Shown piece after piece: positions 54,920 to 64,000 of a DNA stretch of 64,000 nt; positions within the stretch are counted from its first letter, which is position 1, and each line of letters begins with the position of its first letter. Both the position numbers and the translations under genes were made by a program. Origin of the DNA: Methyloversatilis sp. (GTDB taxonomy: Bacteria; Pseudomonadota; Gammaproteobacteria; Burkholderiales; Rhodocyclaceae); assembly GCF_030698125.1 (NCBI RefSeq), contig NZ_JAUYNV010000004.1:62001-126000 (forward strand), read 5' to 3'. The notes under the pieces are model-generated. The model searched no databases and was not told the origin of the DNA. It saw only the letters and a list, made by a program, of their open reading frames with translations.

Positions 54920-57900
54920 ATGAAAAGTACGCAACGTCGTCGCAACCTGCCAAGGTTGCGCACCCTGGTGGCCAATCTGCACCGCCCGCACGGATTCGCG
55001 ATCGGTATGGCGAGCCTGCCGCTGCTGATGTCACCGGCGGCGTGGGCGCAGGCGATCCAGGCGGATGGCCGGACGCTGACGACGGTGAGCACGGCCGGAG
55101 CGGTGACGGACATCCGGACCGGCACGATTGCGGGCAACTCCGGTTTCAACTCGTTCAACACCTTCAGCGTCAATTCGGGGCACACGGCGAACCTGCACGT
55201 GCCGAGCGGGGCGGTGAATCTGGTGAACATCGTGCGTGATGCGCGCAGCGACATCCACGGCACGCTGAACGCGATCCGCGACGGGCGCATCGGCGGCAAT
55301 GTGTTCTTTGCCAATCCGCACGGATTTGTCGTCGGCGCGGGTGGCGTGGTGAATGTGGGTTCGCTGTCGGTGAGCACGCCGACGCAGGGCTTCGCGGACC
55401 GCTTCTTCGTCAATGGTCAGCCGGATGCCGGCGCGGTGGGTCAGCTGCTCAACGGGACGGCGCCGCTGTCGCGTGCGGCGATCCGCATCGATGGGCGGAT
55501 CAACGCGGTCGATGGCGTGACGCTGGCGGCCGGCACGGTGAGCGTGGCCGGCGCGGTGCTGACGGGGGCGCGCTTCGAGGGGCGTGCGCCGGACTTCACC
55601 GACATCGTCAATACGCAGGGAGTGAGCACGGGCAGCCGGCTGGTCGAGCGGGCGGGGCGCATCTACATCGCGGCGGACGAGGACATTGAAATCGCCGGCA
55701 CGCTGGATGCGCGCGGCGGTGCGGGGATCGACGGGGGCGAGGTTGAACTGAAGGCCGGGCGCGACATCCTGATCGACATCGACGCGATGGTGACGGCGGC
55801 CGGCGACGGGGACCACTCGGACGGCGGACGGATCGACTCGATGGCGCAGCGCAACGCCACGCTGCGCAGCGGCGCGGTGATGGATGCGAGTGCCGGGGCG
55901 AGCGGCGACGGCGGCTTCGTCGAGTTCTCGGCGAAAAAGACAGTGTCGATCAGTGGCGGCGCGCTGCGCGCGGGCGCCGGCGCCGGCGGCCAGGCAGGTC
56001 ACATCCTGATCGATCCCGAGGAACTGCTGTGGACCGGTTCCGGCTTCGACATGTACTCGCAGGGCGCGCTGCTGGAATTGCGCGCCGACGACCGCATCGT
56101 GCTGGACGACGTGTTCCTGTCGTCGCGTAAGGTCGATGGCGCCGCGTCGCGTGCCAACCACCTGGGCGGCGACTCGACCGGGGCGTCGGGCAAGATCAGC
56201 CTGGTGTCGAAGCAGATCGAACTGAAGAACGGCACGCAGTTGCTGGCGAATGCGGACAACGGCTTCGCCGCCGGCGATGTGGAATTGCTGGCGACCGACA
56301 TCAATGCCGTCGGCGCGGTACGTTCGGCCGATGCAGGTATCAAGGTGCAGGGTTCGACGATACGCGGCGCGACCATCACCTTGTCGTCGGTGGCCGATAC
56401 ATCGCTCATCACACAACTGCTCGACACCGTCCCCAACATCACCGTCGAACAGGCGCAGACCTATCTCGATTCGGAAATGGATGACATTTCCGACGGTCCC
56501 GGCGGCGAATACCTCGCCATCACGACCGACGCCACTGCGCTGACCGAAATCAAGGGCTCACTCATCAGCGGCACCGGCGATGTGACCATCAAGGCGCATG
56601 CCGGCGCCCGCGCCGGCTTCGAAAAGATCGCCACCGCCGATGTGATCATCGGCGACGACAACGGGGTTGCCAGCACGATCAGCGGCCGCAAGGTCGACGT
56701 GGCGGCGACGTCGGACACCTCGCTCACCTTCAACGTGCTGGGCAATGCGCTGCGACTGGCCGACCAGAGCTGGCTGCCGGCCGAAGACAGCGGCGAGGTG
56801 CAACTGCTGAACGACCAGCTGTTCGATTTTTCCAGCATACCGCTGGTGTCGCTGTCGGAATCCACCGCGCGCGTCACCGTCGATGGTGCGACCGAACTGA
56901 CGGCGACCGACACGCTGACGCTGTCCTCGTCCGCCACGTCGGCCGCCAAGCCGACGTTTGCCGGGCTCGTCGTCTTTTCGGTGGCATGGGGCGAATCCAC
57001 GGCGATCGCCGAAACCAGGGTTCAAGGCACGACGAAGCTGGTCAGCGGCAACGCGACATCGGTCAAGGCCGTGACCGACACCGAACTGAACGTGACCGCC
57101 AGCGTCAATTCGACCAACAAGCCGATCGACGCGACCTTCGTGCGCGCGTCCAACAACGCCACCACCAGTGCCATCGTCGGCGACGACACGACGACCACGG
57201 CCGGGTCGGTCGCAGTCGAAGCGAACACCAAGGCCGACATCTCGGCCGGCGCGATCGCATCGAACACCGGCGGCAGCGGTCTGGGCATTTCGGTCGCGGT
57301 CACCACCTCGACCACGAACACCACGGCCACGCTGGGCGGCGACGTCACGACCACCCACGGCGACGTCAAGGTCGACGCGAAAACCGACATCGCCAAGAAC
57401 AGCAGTGCTGCCGAAGCGGCGACGCTGGGCAACCCGAACACGCTGTCGGCGAAGATGACGAATTTCACCGCCGGCATCCAGCGCAATGTCGGCAGTTCGA
57501 TACTGGGCGCCACCGGCCTGGTCAGTTCCGGCACAGCCAGCAAGATCACCGACTTCATGTTCCCCGGCATCAAGGAAGGCAAGTTCAATGCCGCCGGTGC
57601 CGTGTCCTACACCGATTCGGAAAACAACGCGAGCGCCAGCATTGCGGCCGGTGCGAGCGTGAAGGCGCAGGGCAAGGTCGATGTGGTGTCCCTGATCAAC
57701 GACCGCCCCAGTGCGAGCGCCGACGCCAAGGCCACCTCGACCGGCACCGCCATCGGCGGCTCGGTGGTGATCGCCAATTTCCTGAACAACAGCGATGCGT
57801 GGATCGGCGATCTGGCCGAGGTCGACGCACGCGGCGCGATCCGGGTCGATGCGCAGACGCACATTCCCTATCCGTGGCAGATCGACTGGAGCTCGCCGGC

Positions 57901-60900
57901 CGTCATCCTGAATCACCTGCAGGGCAATCTGCTCGACCTCGTGCTGACGACGTTCGCCCTGAATTCGGCCAGCGGCAAGAGCGGCCTCGGTCTCGCGGCG
58001 GCGGTCACCGTGTTCACGCTCGAGAACAACTCGAACGCCTGGGTCGGCGAGGGCGCGAAACTCAACACGATCTACGACAACGCGGTCGATCCGGCGCTCG
58101 ATCTGGCTGCGCAGTCGGTGACCGTGTACGCGAAGAACGACGTCAATACGGTGAATGCGGTCGGCATTCTGTCGAAGAAATTCCTCGGCAACAGCGGCGG
58201 CAAGGCGGCGATCGGCGGTTCGGCCAATGTGCTGGATATCAGCGGCGAGGCGGTGGCGGGCATCCGCGACGGTGCCGACGTGCGGGCCGAGCAGGACGTC
58301 GAGGTCAAGGCCGAAAGCAACAACCAGATGGTCACCGTGACCGAGGCGGGCGGCAGTTCCGACCAGGTCGGCATCGAAGGCGCGCTGTCGATGAATACGG
58401 TGCGCACCGACACCATCGCCTACATCGACGACAAGGCGACGGTCGATGCCGGGAAGAATCTGACACTGGATGCCGACAGCGAAATCCGCACGATTTCGGT
58501 GGCCGGCGGCATCGTCGTCACCAAGGGGCCGGTCGGCATCGGCCTGTCGGTGTCGCTGAACACGCTGGACGCCGACGTGCGCGCCTTCATCGGCAACCGC
58601 GATCCCCTCCTCGATCTGACACCGGCCACCGGCCTCATCAAGGTGGGTGACAACCTGACGCTGGCCGCTACCGCCGACACTGAAATCAGCGCCTACTCGC
58701 TGGCCGGCGCGGTCGCCACCAGCAGCAAGTCGCAGACCGACGTGCCGGCCGGCGCGGGCGAAACCCAGGATGGCAGTTCGAGTGCGGCGGTGGCCGGTTC
58801 GGGGTCGTCGAGCGGCGGTTCGGCCGGCTCCGGCTCATCGGGTGGCAGCGCGGGGTCGGGCACCGGCAAGGGCAAGTTCGGCATCGCGGTATCGGGTGAC
58901 GCGTCGGTCAACGACATCGAAGCCGACACGCTGGCCTACATTTCAAGCGGCGTGCAGGTCCAGCAGGCCGACAATGTGTCGGTCACCGCAGACAACACGC
59001 TGGACATCAACGCGCTCTCCGGCGCGGTGACCATTTCGACCCAGCAGGATGGCAACAGCATCGCCGGCTCGTACGCGCAGAACACGCTTGCCGGCACCAC
59101 CAGCGCCTACATCGCCGACGCGAGCGTCACCCAGAACGGCACGCTGACGCTGGACGCCGACGTCGATGGCAACATCAAGACGCTGTCGGCCAGTCTGGCC
59201 GGTGCCAAGGGCAAGGCGGGCGTGGCCGGTTCGGTGTCGGTCAACGAAATCAGCAACACCACGCACGCCTACATCGCGCGCTCGTCGCTGAGCGGCGTCA
59301 GCACTGCGTTCATCGGTGCAAGCGACCTGTCCGGCATCCAGTCGGTGGCGGGCGCCATCGCCTTCGGCGGCAAGGCCGGCATCGGCCTGTCGTTCGCGTG
59401 GAACAAGCTCGACAACGACACCCTCGTGTATGTCGATGACTCCGATCTGCAGGCCGGCGGCAGCATCACGCTGGACGCGCAGACCGACAATGACATCGAT
59501 ACCATTTCGGCTTCGCTCGGTCTGAGCAAGGGGCCGTTGGCGGGTTCCGGTGCGGTGGCGGTCAACACCATCACCAACACGACCGAGGCACGCATCCGCG
59601 GCAAGAAGACCGCGCTCGGCATGGACGCCGCCAGCGGCATCGCCGTGCTGGCAAAGGACGACTCGGAAATTTTCGCGCTGGCCGGCGCCATCGGTGCGAC
59701 CAGCGGCAATGCCGGCATCGGCGCATCGGTCGCCTGGAGCGAGGTCGGCAACTCGGTGAAGGCGACCATCGAAGGCGGCGCCGACGTACGCACGACGAAT
59801 GGCGAACTGAAGGTGGATGCAGCCGCCGACACGCGGATCGACGCCACGGCGGTGGCCGGTGGCGTGGCGGACAAGGTGGCGGTATCCGGATCGTTCTCGT
59901 CGGTCGAAACGGACAATACCGTCAGCGCCAGCATCGTCGGTTCGAAGGCACAGGCGGACAACAACGCCGTCATCGTCACGGCGCGCGACACCTCCGGCAT
60001 GCTGTCGATCGCCGGCAGCGCGGCGCTGTCGCTGGGTGGCGCAGCGGTCGGCGTCGGCGTCGCCTACAACGTGATCGACAACACCACTGAGGCGCTGGTG
60101 ACCAACTCGGATGTCGATGGCACGAGCATCCGCCTCGAAGCCACCGAGAATGCCGAGATCGAGGCGATCGCCGCGGGCGGCGGCGGCTCGGCCAAGGTGG
60201 CCGTGACCGGTTCGCTCGGCATCAACACGATCAGCAACAGCACCGTGGCCCACGCCTCGGGCTCCGACCTGGATGCCAGCGGCGACATCACGATCAAGGC
60301 GCGCGACGAGTCGGAAATCCTGTCGATTTCCGGCGCGGCGAGCGGTGCCGGTACGGCAGCGGTGGGTGCGGCAGGTTCGTACAACTCGATCGGTGGCGAA
60401 GTGCGTGCCGAACTGTCGGGCGGCAGTGCCGATGGCGCCAATGTGCGCGTCGATGCCGAACGTCAGGGCACGCTCGACGTGTGGGCGATCGCCGGCTCGG
60501 CGGCGGGTACCGCCGGCTTCGCCGGCTCGATCGCCCTGAACAACGCCGGCGGCGGCACGACCGCGCGCATCGACGACGGTGCGATCGTCAACGCGACCGA
60601 AAGTGCGACCGTCACGGCCGAGGCCGATGACTTCATCAAGTCGCGCGCCGGCAGCGTGGCTTTCGGCGGTAGCATCGGCGCAGCCGGCGGCATCGCCTTC
60701 AACGACATCCAGTCGACGACGACCGCCGAAGTGAGCGGTGCCAACACGTCGGTGACCGCGCTGGGTGGCGGCTCGGGCGAAGGGGTCGACAACGGCGCGC
60801 TGAGCGCCTACGACAGCAGCAAGCTGCCGTCGCAGCAACCCTTGTCCGGTCGTCAGCAGAAGGACACCGTGAAGGGCGTCAGCGTGGTCGCGTCGTCCAC

Positions 60901-63900
60901 CGCGATGGTCGAGAACATCGCGCTCAGCGCGGCGGGCGGTGGCAATGCCGGCGTCGCCGCGACGGTGGGCATCGCGATGATGGGCGGCAGCACGACGGCG
61001 CAGGTCACGGGCGGGGCAAAGCTGAACGCCAGTCTGGGCACCAGCGACCAGGAAGTACGGGTCGCGGCCTATCACCACGACCAGATCGGCTCCGCCACCG
61101 GTGGCGCGGCGATCGGCGGTGACGCCGGCATCGGCGGTGCGGCCGACACGGCCGTGGTGTCGCATGTGACGACGGCGAAGGTCGATAACGCCACGCTGCA
61201 GGCGAACAAGGCGGTGACCGTCGATGCCGGTTCGACCAGCAAGTTCGAACAGGTCATCCTCGCGGTCGGCGGCGGAACCTATGCCGGTCTGGCCGGCACC
61301 ATCGGTGTGCTGCTGGTCGATGGCACGACGCAGGCGCTGGTCAACAGCAGCGATCTCGAATCGCAGGGCTCGATCAAGATCGAGGCAACGTCCGACACCG
61401 AAGTCGACATCGATGCCGGTGCGCTCGCCGTCAGTGGCGTGGCCGGTGTCGGCATCACGGCCGCGGTGACGGTCGTCGAGCAGGCCACGCTGGCCCGCGT
61501 CAGCGGCACCAGCCGGCTCGATGCCGACGGTGCGACGACCATCCGCGCCGATTCCGGCTTCGATCAGGAAGTGCTCGCCGCCACGGCGGCGGCGGCCGGC
61601 GGCGTCGGGGTGGCGGGCACCATCAACGTCGTACTGGCCAAGGGCACGACCGACGCGCAGGTCGGCACCGGTGTGCAGATCAATTCGGACACCGCATTCG
61701 GCGGTACCGATGCGCAGGATGTATTCATCGAAGCGGACGACCTCATCAAGGTCGAGAGCGGCGTGGGCAGTCTGGGCGTGGGCATCGGCGGTGCCGGCGT
61801 CGGTGCAGCGGTCGATGTCGTGCTGGTACGCAGCGGTTCGTCGGCCACGGTGGCGACCGGCGCGCAGATCACTGCCGACGGCGACATTTCCGTCACCGCC
61901 GACAGCGTGCGCGATATCGATTCGACCACCGCCGCTGCGGCGGGAGGGCTGAGTGCCGGCATCGCCGGCGCGGTATCGGTCATTTCCATCGGCACCCGGC
62001 CGGATGGCGACGCCAGCGACAACACCACCGGATCGGTCAGCAAGGCGACCGAACTGGCGTCGCGCAGTGCCACCGGCAACCAGATCGACAGCGACACCGA
62101 TGCGGCCGATGCGTCGGCTGCGCGCGCGAACGCGGCGCGTGCCGGCATCAACGCCTCGTCCGACTTCAACGCGACACCGAGCAATACGTCCGCCGCCGCC
62201 ATCGTGGCCAGTGGCGCCACGCTCAATGCCGGCGGCAATATCGATGTGCTGGCGCACACCCGCAGCGATACCGATGCTACGGCGATCGGAGCGGCCGTTT
62301 CCGGTGGCGTGTCGCTGGGAGGCGGCATCGCGATTTCGATGGTCGAAGATCGTACGGTGGCCAGTCTCGCCGGCTCGACGACGGCAAGCGGTGACGTGAC
62401 GGTGCGGGCGACCGACGATCAGCCGGACGTTTCGAAGCTGCGCACCTACGCCGGTGGCGCCGGGCTGGCCGGCCTGGCCGCCAGCTTCGCGTGGCACGAA
62501 AAATCCTCGACCGCGACGGCCAGTCTGGGTGGCATCGTGACGGCGAGCACCGGCAGCGTGACGGTCAATGCAAAGGTCGATCACAACCTCGATGCCGAAG
62601 GGGGGGCAGCCGCCCTGGGTGTCGTGGGTATCGGCGCCGCGATCGCCTACGTCGATGAAACCAGTTCCGCCGAAGCACAACTGCTGAATGGCGCCGATAT
62701 CACCGCCGAGTCGCTCGACGTGTACGGACAGTCGCGCACCACCTCGAAGGGCGAGGTGGTGGCGGCCGCCGGCGGCATCGTGGCCGGTGCGGGCGCCGAT
62801 GCCAATGTGAGCGACGTGTCTGCCGCCCGGGCGACCGTCGGCAACAACGTGAAGGTGACGACGGTCGGCGGCCTGACGCAGATCCGCGCCGACAGCGACC
62901 CGGTGGCCGAAGCGGTCACCGTCGGCATCGCCGTGTCGGCCGGGCTGTCGATCGGCGTGTCGCTGGCCGAAGCCACCGTCGATACCGATTCTCTCGTCAC
63001 CATCGGTACCGGCTTCGACGTGACGGCCGGAAACCTCACGCTGAAGGCGCAAACCCTGCCGCGCGCCGGGCGCGAAACGGCCAGCGCCGACGCACTCGCG
63101 GCCGGCGGTGGTCTGCTGCTGGGCGCAACCGCCACCGAAGCGATCGCCACGGTGGAATCGATCACACGCGTCCAGATGGGCGCTGGTCACGACATCAAGC
63201 TCGGCAACGGTGTGTTCAACACGCTGTCGAAGTCCACCGTCAGCGGGCTGAGCGACGTGAGCGGCATCGCGATCGGCTTCATCGCGGCCGGTGGCAACAG
63301 CGCGGAAACGACGGTCGACAGCACCACCGAAGCGCTGATCGGCGCCGGCACGATCAACGCCGGCAGCATCGTCATCCGCAGCGAAAGCAGCGATGAACTG
63401 GATGCCGGATCGACATCCGGTGCGGGCGGCCTGGGCGTGCTGCTGGCAGCCAGCGTGGTCAACGATGCCGATGCGACGACCACAACGCAGGTCGCCGGCA
63501 CGCTGCGTGCCGCCACGGTCGATATCGACGCGAAGCACACCACCGATTTCCAGGGCACGGCCGACAGCACGTCGGCCTCGGTCGCCGGCTATTCCGGCGC
63601 CTGGGTCACCAACACGGTGGACAACACGACCAAGGTCGAACTGCTGAACGGCACCCGCATCGAGAACGCGCAGACCGTCGACATCGATGCCGAAACGCGT
63701 GTCATCAAGGGTTCGGCCGGCGCCGACTGGACGGTGCAGGCGGCGTCCGGCGGCATCCTGTCCGGTGCGTCGGGCGCGAGCTACTCGACGATACGCAACG
63801 ACACCGACGTGCTGATCGGCAGCAACGCCTTCATCGATGCACGGGTGGCCGGTCTCAACGCCGGTGCGATACGCCTCGGCGCGAAGAACGATGTCGATGT

Positions 63901-64000
63901 GTACGACGCTGTGCTGCTCGACACCGGTGGTGCAATCGCCATCGCGCACACCGAATCCTTCATCAATGCCGACAGGAACGACGCGGACATCACGGTCGGC
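54920..64000 (+). CDS. Giant filamentous adhesin (FHA/LktA-like), N-terminal part
   Basis: At least 3,027 codons, open to the right edge of the window. A long N-terminal signal (LHRPHGFAIGMASLPLLMSPAAWA) leads to a two-partner-secretion domain with VNLVNIVRDARSDIHGTLNAI, GGNVFFANPHGFVVG and VNVGSLSVSTP, the haemagglutination-activity type. The rest is a repetitive parallel beta-helix of about 50-60-residue modules, rich in Ala, Gly, Thr, Asp and Val with recurring phrases such as TNTTEA and SVAGS. A Gly/Ser-rich linker lies at about 58771-58872. It has no Cys in the region read and should be exported by a TpsB porin, which is not in this window. It probably mediates attachment or biofilm formation; a toxin role is not supported. 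Confidence 0.88.
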   Translation, partial: MKSTQRRRNLPRLRTLVANLHRPHGFAIGMASLPLLMSPAAWAQAIQADGRTLTTVSTAGAVTDIRTGTIAGNSGFNSFNTFSVNSGHTANLHVPSGAVNLVNIVRDARSDIHGTLNAIRDGRIGGNVFFANPHGFVVGAGGVVNVGSLSVSTPTQGFADRFFVNGQPDAGAVGQLLNGTAPLSRAAIRIDGRINAVDGVTLAAGTVSVAGAVLTGARFEGRAPDFTDIVNTQGVSTGSRLVERAGRIYIAADEDIEIAGTLDARGGAGIDGGEVELKAGRDILIDIDAMVTAAGDGDHSDGGRIDSMAQRNATLRSGAVMDASAGASGDGGFVEFSAKKTVSISGGALRAGAGAGGQAGHILIDPEELLWTGSGFDMYSQGALLELRADDRIVLDDVFLSSRKVDGAASRANHLGGDSTGASGKISLVSKQIELKNGTQLLANADNGFAAGDVELLATDINAVGAVRSADAGIKVQGSTIRGATITLSSVADTSLITQLLDTVPNITVEQAQTYLDSEMDDISDGPGGEYLAITTDATALTEIKGSLISGTGDVTIKAHAGARAGFEKIATADVIIGDDNGVASTISGRKVDVAATSDTSLTFNVLGNALRLADQSWLPAEDSGEVQLLNDQLFDFSSIPLVSLSESTARVTVDGATELTATDTLTLSSSATSAAKPTFAGLVVFSVAWGESTAIAETRVQGTTKLVSGNATSVKAVTDTELNVTASVNSTNKPIDATFVRASNNATTSAIVGDDTTTTAGSVAVEANTKADISAGAIASNTGGSGLGISVAVTTSTTNTTATLGGDVTTTHGDVKVDAKTDIAKNSSAAEAATLGNPNTLSAKMTNFTAGIQRNVGSSILGATGLVSSGTASKITDFMFPGIKEGKFNAAGAVSYTDSENNASASIAAGASVKAQGKVDVVSLINDRPSASADAKATSTGTAIGGSVVIANFLNNSDAWIGDLAEVDARGAIRVDAQTHIPYPWQIDWSSPAVILNHLQGNLLDLVLTTFALNSASGKSGLGLAAAVTVFTLENNSNAWVGEGAKLNTIYDNAVDPALDLAAQSVTVYAKNDVNTVNAVGILSKKFLGNSGGKAAIGGSANVLDISGEAVAGIRDGADVRAEQDVEVKAESNNQMVTVTEAGGSSDQVGIEGALSMNTVRTDTIAYIDDKATVDAGKNLTLDADSEIRTISVAGGIVVTKGPVGIGLSVSLNTLDADVRAFIGNRDPLLDLTPATGLIKVGDNLTLAATADTEISAYSLAGAVATSSKSQTDVPAGAGETQDGSSSAAVAGSGSSSGGSAGSGSSGGSAGSGTGKGKFGIAVSGDASVNDIEADTLAYISSGVQVQQADNVSVTADNTLDINALSGAVTISTQQDGNSIAGSYAQNTLAGTTSAYIADASVTQNGTLTLDADVDGNIKTLSASLAGAKGKAGVAGSVSVNEISNTTHAYIARSSLSGVSTAFIGASDLSGIQSVAGAIAFGGKAGIGLSFAWNKLDNDTLVYVDDSDLQAGGSITLDAQTDNDIDTISASLGLSKGPLAGSGAVAVNTITNTTEARIRGKKTALGMDAASGIAVLAKDDSEIFALAGAIGATSGNAGIGASVAWSEVGNSVKATIEGGADVRTTNGELKVDAAADTRIDATAVAGGVADKVAVSGSFSSVETDNTVSASIVGSKAQADNNAVIVTARDTSGMLSIAGSAALSLGGAAVGVGVAYNVIDNTTEALVTNSDVDGTSIRLEATENAEIEAIAAGGGGSAKVAVTGSLGINTISNSTVAHASGSDLDASGDITIKARDESEILSISGAASGAGTAAVGAAGSYNSIGGEVRAELSGGSADGANVRVDAERQGTLDVWAIAGSAAGTAGFAGSIALNNAGGGTTARIDDGAIVNATESATVTAEADDFIKSRAGSVAFGGSIGAAGGIAFNDIQSTTTAEVSGANTSVTALGGGSGEGVDNGALSAYDSSKLPSQQPLSGRQQKDTVKGVSVVASSTAMVENIALSAAGGGNAGVAATVGIAMMGGSTTAQVTGGAKLNASLGTSDQEVRVAAYHHDQIGSATGGAAIGGDAGIGGAADTAVVSHVTTAKVDNATLQANKAVTVDAGSTSKFEQVILAVGGGTYAGLAGTIGVLLVDGTTQALVNSSDLESQGSIKIEATSDTEVDIDAGALAVSGVAGVGITAAVTVVEQATLARVSGTSRLDADGATTIRADSGFDQEVLAATAAAAGGVGVAGTINVVLAKGTTDAQVGTGVQINSDTAFGGTDAQDVFIEADDLIKVESGVGSLGVGIGGAGVGAAVDVVLVRSGSSATVATGAQITADGDISVTADSVRDIDSTTAAAAGGLSAGIAGAVSVISIGTRPDGDASDNTTGSVSKATELASRSATGNQIDSDTDAADASAARANAARAGINASSDFNATPSNTSAAAIVASGATLNAGGNIDVLAHTRSDTDATAIGAAVSGGVSLGGGIAISMVEDRTVASLAGSTTASGDVTVRATDDQPDVSKLRTYAGGAGLAGLAASFAWHEKSSTATASLGGIVTASTGSVTVNAKVDHNLDAEGGAAALGVVGIGAAIAYVDETSSAEAQLLNGADITAESLDVYGQSRTTSKGEVVAAAGGIVAGAGADANVSDVSAARATVGNNVKVTTVGGLTQIRADSDPVAEAVTVGIAVSAGLSIGVSLAEATVDTDSLVTIGTGFDVTAGNLTLKAQTLPRAGRETASADALAAGGGLLLGATATEAIATVESITRVQMGAGHDIKLGNGVFNTLSKSTVSGLSDVSGIAIGFIAAGGNSAETTVDSTTEALIGAGTINAGSIVIRSESSDELDAGSTSGAGGLGVLLAASVVNDADATTTTQVAGTLRAATVDIDAKHTTDFQGTADSTSASVAGYSGAWVTNTVDNTTKVELLNGTRIENAQTVDIDAETRVIKGSAGADWTVQAASGGILSGASGASYSTIRNDTDVLIGSNAFIDARVAGLNAGAIRLGAKNDVDVYDAVLLDTGGAIAIAHTESFINADRNDADITVG

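Noticed and set aside
58943-63949. Long minus-strand frame as a real gene
   Set aside because: No ribosome site or recognisable domain; its Arg/His/Asp/Gly-rich content mirrors the adhesin codons, so it is not listed as a gene.

Overview
The window is GC-rich chromosomal DNA from a betaproteobacterium. It carries a Pel operon, a System I cytochrome c maturation operon, adenosylcobalamin-dependent ribonucleotide reductase, a PEP-CTERM protein and an Anbu gene set. This mix suggests a Rhodocyclales-type organism, possibly Methyloversatilis-like, but that placement is inference from gene content. Coding density is high and almost every gene is intact. There is no insertion sequence, prophage, integrase or CRISPR array. 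The last gene runs off the right edge.

Layout. 1-2216: the end of an alpha-E protein, a transglutaminase and Anbu, a proteasome-like peptidase. 2309-14790: a complete pelABCDEFG exopolysaccharide operon with a sigma-28-like promoter in front. 14819-18373 (minus): a transglutaminase-fold protein whose catalytic Cys is Ser, rsgA, pterin dehydratase and an M48 peptidase. 18510-23966: orn, nadE, a decayed receiver fragment, a P-II gene, an Smr protein, trxB and a Crp/Fnr regulator. 24062-28365: ftsK, lolA, rarA, then two REP-like repeats. 28580-34252 (minus): a HAD phosphatase and four two-component genes. 34443-34605: a sigma-54 promoter, a probable small RNA and its terminator. 34761-41610: ccmABCDEFGHI. 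41751-46198: a small Ala-rich lipoprotein, a DUF7931-like protein, an L16-hydroxylase-like cupin, rlmD, a Bax-inhibitor-1 protein and tRNA-Ser(UGA). 46334-51659 (minus): an SLC13 transporter, a hemolysin-III protein and nrdJ. 51876-53894: a divergent histidine kinase/LuxR response-regulator pair. 54138-54773: a PEP-CTERM protein. 54920-64000: the first 3,027 codons of a giant filamentous adhesin.

The most interesting content is non-coding. Between the NtrC-type kinase and ccmA lies a textbook -24/-12 promoter, about 137 nt of folded RNA with two CUCCU loops, and a perfect Rho-independent terminator. This looks like an unannotated sigma-54-dependent sRNA. The regulator beside it is a sigma-54 activator. 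A second -24/-12 promoter with TGCACC dyads upstream of it precedes the PAS kinase/LuxR regulator pair, so the four genes plus the sRNA may form one cascade. The ccmB-ccmC gap holds nested long inverted repeats that could form a pseudoknot in the ccmC leader. The nrdJ leader has two competing hairpins just before its ribosome binding site.

Surface biology is the other theme: Pel polysaccharide controlled through PelD, a PEP-CTERM protein, a very large adhesin and several sensory kinases. All function calls rest on protein motifs and gene order read by eye; no database search was run.
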